64,000 nt of DNA from Candidula unifasciata (Eukaryota > Mollusca > Gastropoda > Stylommatophora > Geomitridae), in assembly GCA_905116865.2 (NCBI GenBank), contig CAJHNH020000494.1, forward strand, positions 807,928-871,927. The letters are read 5' to 3'. Positions within the stretch are counted from its first letter, which is position 1. Every line of letters starts with the position of its first letter. Below are positions 58,201-61,200 of the stretch, one piece after another. A program made the position numbers and the translations under genes. Under the pieces are notes generated by a model, which did not search any database, was not told the DNA's origin, and saw only the letters and a program-made list of their open reading frames with translations.

Positions 58201-61200
58201 TATTTTGTACAAATACTAACATGGAAAGAATATAAACTCCGGCCACATACAAGTTGATAATAGAAAATCAAACGAACGGAAACATATAAGTACTTGGGTG
58301 CAAACTTCAACTGTTCTAACAAGCTGAGAGAAGAAATACAATCTAGAAATAAAGTATACTATGCCCTTCAACATCTACTAAAGTCAAAGTGTCTGTCTCG
58401 CAGCACCAAGATCAAAATATATAAAACGTTGAAAAGACCAGTTGTTTTATATGGCTCTGAAACTTGAAGCAGAAATAAAAGAGATGAGGCCTTATTACAT
58501 GTTTTCAAAAACAGTCTAACGACATATCTTTGGACCCACTAAAGATGCTAACAGCGGGGAATGGAGAGTAAGAAACATCAACGTAATACATAATCTGTAA
58601 GTCACCATTGATCACTGGCATCATGAGAGCTAACAGACTAAAATAGTTATGCATATTGAATGTCAGATGACAGAGAAGTAAAAACTGTATACACCTGAGA
58701 GAGGAATGGGGGTAGACCACGAGGCAAACAAAAAAGAAGTTAGAGAGATAATGTCCAGCCAGACCTGCAAACAACTAGTGTCACAAATTGTGAAGATAAG
58801 GTCAGCCAGAGAGATAAATAGAGACAAGTGATATCTGCAGCAGTAAACCCCAAGGGCTCAGAATGCTAAAGAAGAAGATGACCATTCTGTGCTACTTTCT
58901 GTGAAGTTTTTTTTTTGAAAGATATTTTTTGTACATTATGCACTATTCGTATTCAGTCGAATAGTTGGTCCTACTATTCGTATTCGGCCGAATAGTGAAA
59001 ATCACTATTTAGGACAGCCCTAGTTGTAATTCATATCCAGATATTGTGTCAGTTGATATACATATCCAGATATTGTGTCAGTTGTTATACATATCCAGAT
59101 ATTGTGTCAGTTATACATATCTAAATATTGTGTCAGTTGTTATACATATCCAAATATTGTGTCAGTTGTTATACATATCCAAATATTGTGTCAGTTGTTA
59201 TACATATCCAGATATTGTGTCAGCTGTAATACATATCCAGATATTGTGTCAGTTGTTATACATATCCAGATATTGTGTCAGTTGTTATACATATCCAAAT
59301 ATTGTGTCAGTTGTTATACATATCCAAATATTGTGTAAGTTGTTATACATATCCAAATATTGTGTAAGTTGTTATACATATCCAGATATTGTGTAAGTTG
59401 TTATACATATCCAAATATTGTGTCAGCTGTTTTACATATCCAGATATTGTGTCAGTTGTTTTACATATCCAGATATTGTGTCAGTTTTGCATATTATCTG
59501 TACTTTGTGTAACTGATTACATATTTATATAAAATATTTACCATATTATCATGATATTGTGTGGATTCCCTCTTGACATTCTCCCTTGTAAAGCAACCTT
59601 GATATTAGAATTTTACACCAGGTGTATGTTTAGCATAAATATAACAATCTTCGTCCAAAAAAAAAAAGAAAGACATCATTGACAGTGAGATATGGTACAA
59701 TGAAAGTTTCACCCTTGGTATATTCCACTTTTCTGCCCCCTTAAACATGCAGTAACTCATCCACCTATTCTTTTGAATGGTCAGAATGCATTAATTTGTG
59801 CTGAAGTGATTGTTACGAAAAAGTTCAGACACCATTGTCATAAAACATCTCGTTAAGTTGCTTACTAACAAAATTGTGTAAGGGATATTCAGCACATGTT
59901 GATCGCACTGATAAATAGACTATGGATCAGCTTTTATGTTCCCGTTTAAATGATCAGTGTTTGTCCGTTATCCAGCAGGTATGGGGCTACAGCCATCTAT
60001 ACCTCAAAGCATTGGTCCCGGCCCGACATCCGGTCCCGGCCCAGGACCTCGACCTCCTGTAAGCAACCTGGCAACGTTGGCAGCTTCAAGTGCACAGCAA
60101 CCTAAACCAGGTCTCCCAGTAAGCCAAGAAAGATTGGGCAACCGCACAGGTAAGACTGGTCAAGTCAGTTGTTACCTACCTTTATAAATTGAAGTTGGCT
60201 AGCGCTCTTCGTCTCCTTGTATTTTGGTGCAGTTTTCTGTCTTTTCTCTGTCATCAGAGTCCAGCTAGATTCATTTTTTAAAATTTTGTGACGAAAACTT
60301 GCTGTGTGGCTGTTCCGGCATGGATCAAAAACCTGTAATTTACTTAGGGCCTTTAACGGTTCCCATTAGTTTTTATTGAGCTGTCACTCCCATGGGCCTC
60401 AATTTCCTCTCTGATTAGCATATTCTGAGCAGTTTTGTAAGACATGCTCTCGACTTTGTTGTGGAGTTCCTTGTGGCAGAGATGGTGAGATCTATACAGC
60501 AAAGTTGTTTAAGTGTCCTCAGTCTGAAAATACAGGTCTGCTCTTAAATCTTTCTCCTCCACTTTTTTTGAACACATGATTTATCTGGTGATAACACTGT
60601 GTTTAAGAGAAAGAGAGATATGCTGATATTGTTATATCACTAAGTGCCAGTCACGCAATAGATATTAGCTGTACATTGCCTACACCATTTATCTGGCATC
60701 TTCTCAGAGCGATTACGCACAGTTCTACAAGTAATTTTGCCAATAGAATATTCCAGCACAGTGTAATTTTTTCATGTACATCATCTCAGTGGCAGGAAGG
60801 AATTTCAAAGAATTAACGTGAGAAGAAAGACACAGTAGACTAACTCCTCATCATGTAGCAGATCCTTTGCAGAATGTCGCTGTCATCATGGTCTGCCTAA
60901 AAGAAACTTGGTCTCTCGCCAGCTTTCACGCCTCATACACTTTCACATTTAAGGAATCACTTAAATCCTATGCCCATCTTGTAGGTCGACCCCTGCCCCC
61001 TCCACCCTATGGTACCATGCCTTCTGCTATTATTTTTTCCAGTCTGCTGTGCTGCTTAATTTGACCAAAATATTTCGGCTTCTGAGACAAGATGCTGTTT
61101 TTTAGTCAGTTTTCCTTGACGTTCAGATCTTTTTAAATGTATTTCTTCTTTTCTTTGTCCATGACATTCTGAGTTTCTTCCTTTGGCTAAAAAATTTAAA

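Larger units (their letters stand above)
57820..59495. repeat. 29-bp minisatellite in CNOT1 intron 18, split by a hAT-like element
   Basis: Unit ACATATCCAGATATTGTGTC then AGTTGTTAT. A short left block (57820-57879) and a long right block (59023-59495, about 16 copies, CCAAA/CCAGA variants). Frames of [17 protein letters not shown] type are incidental. Confidence 0.95.
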
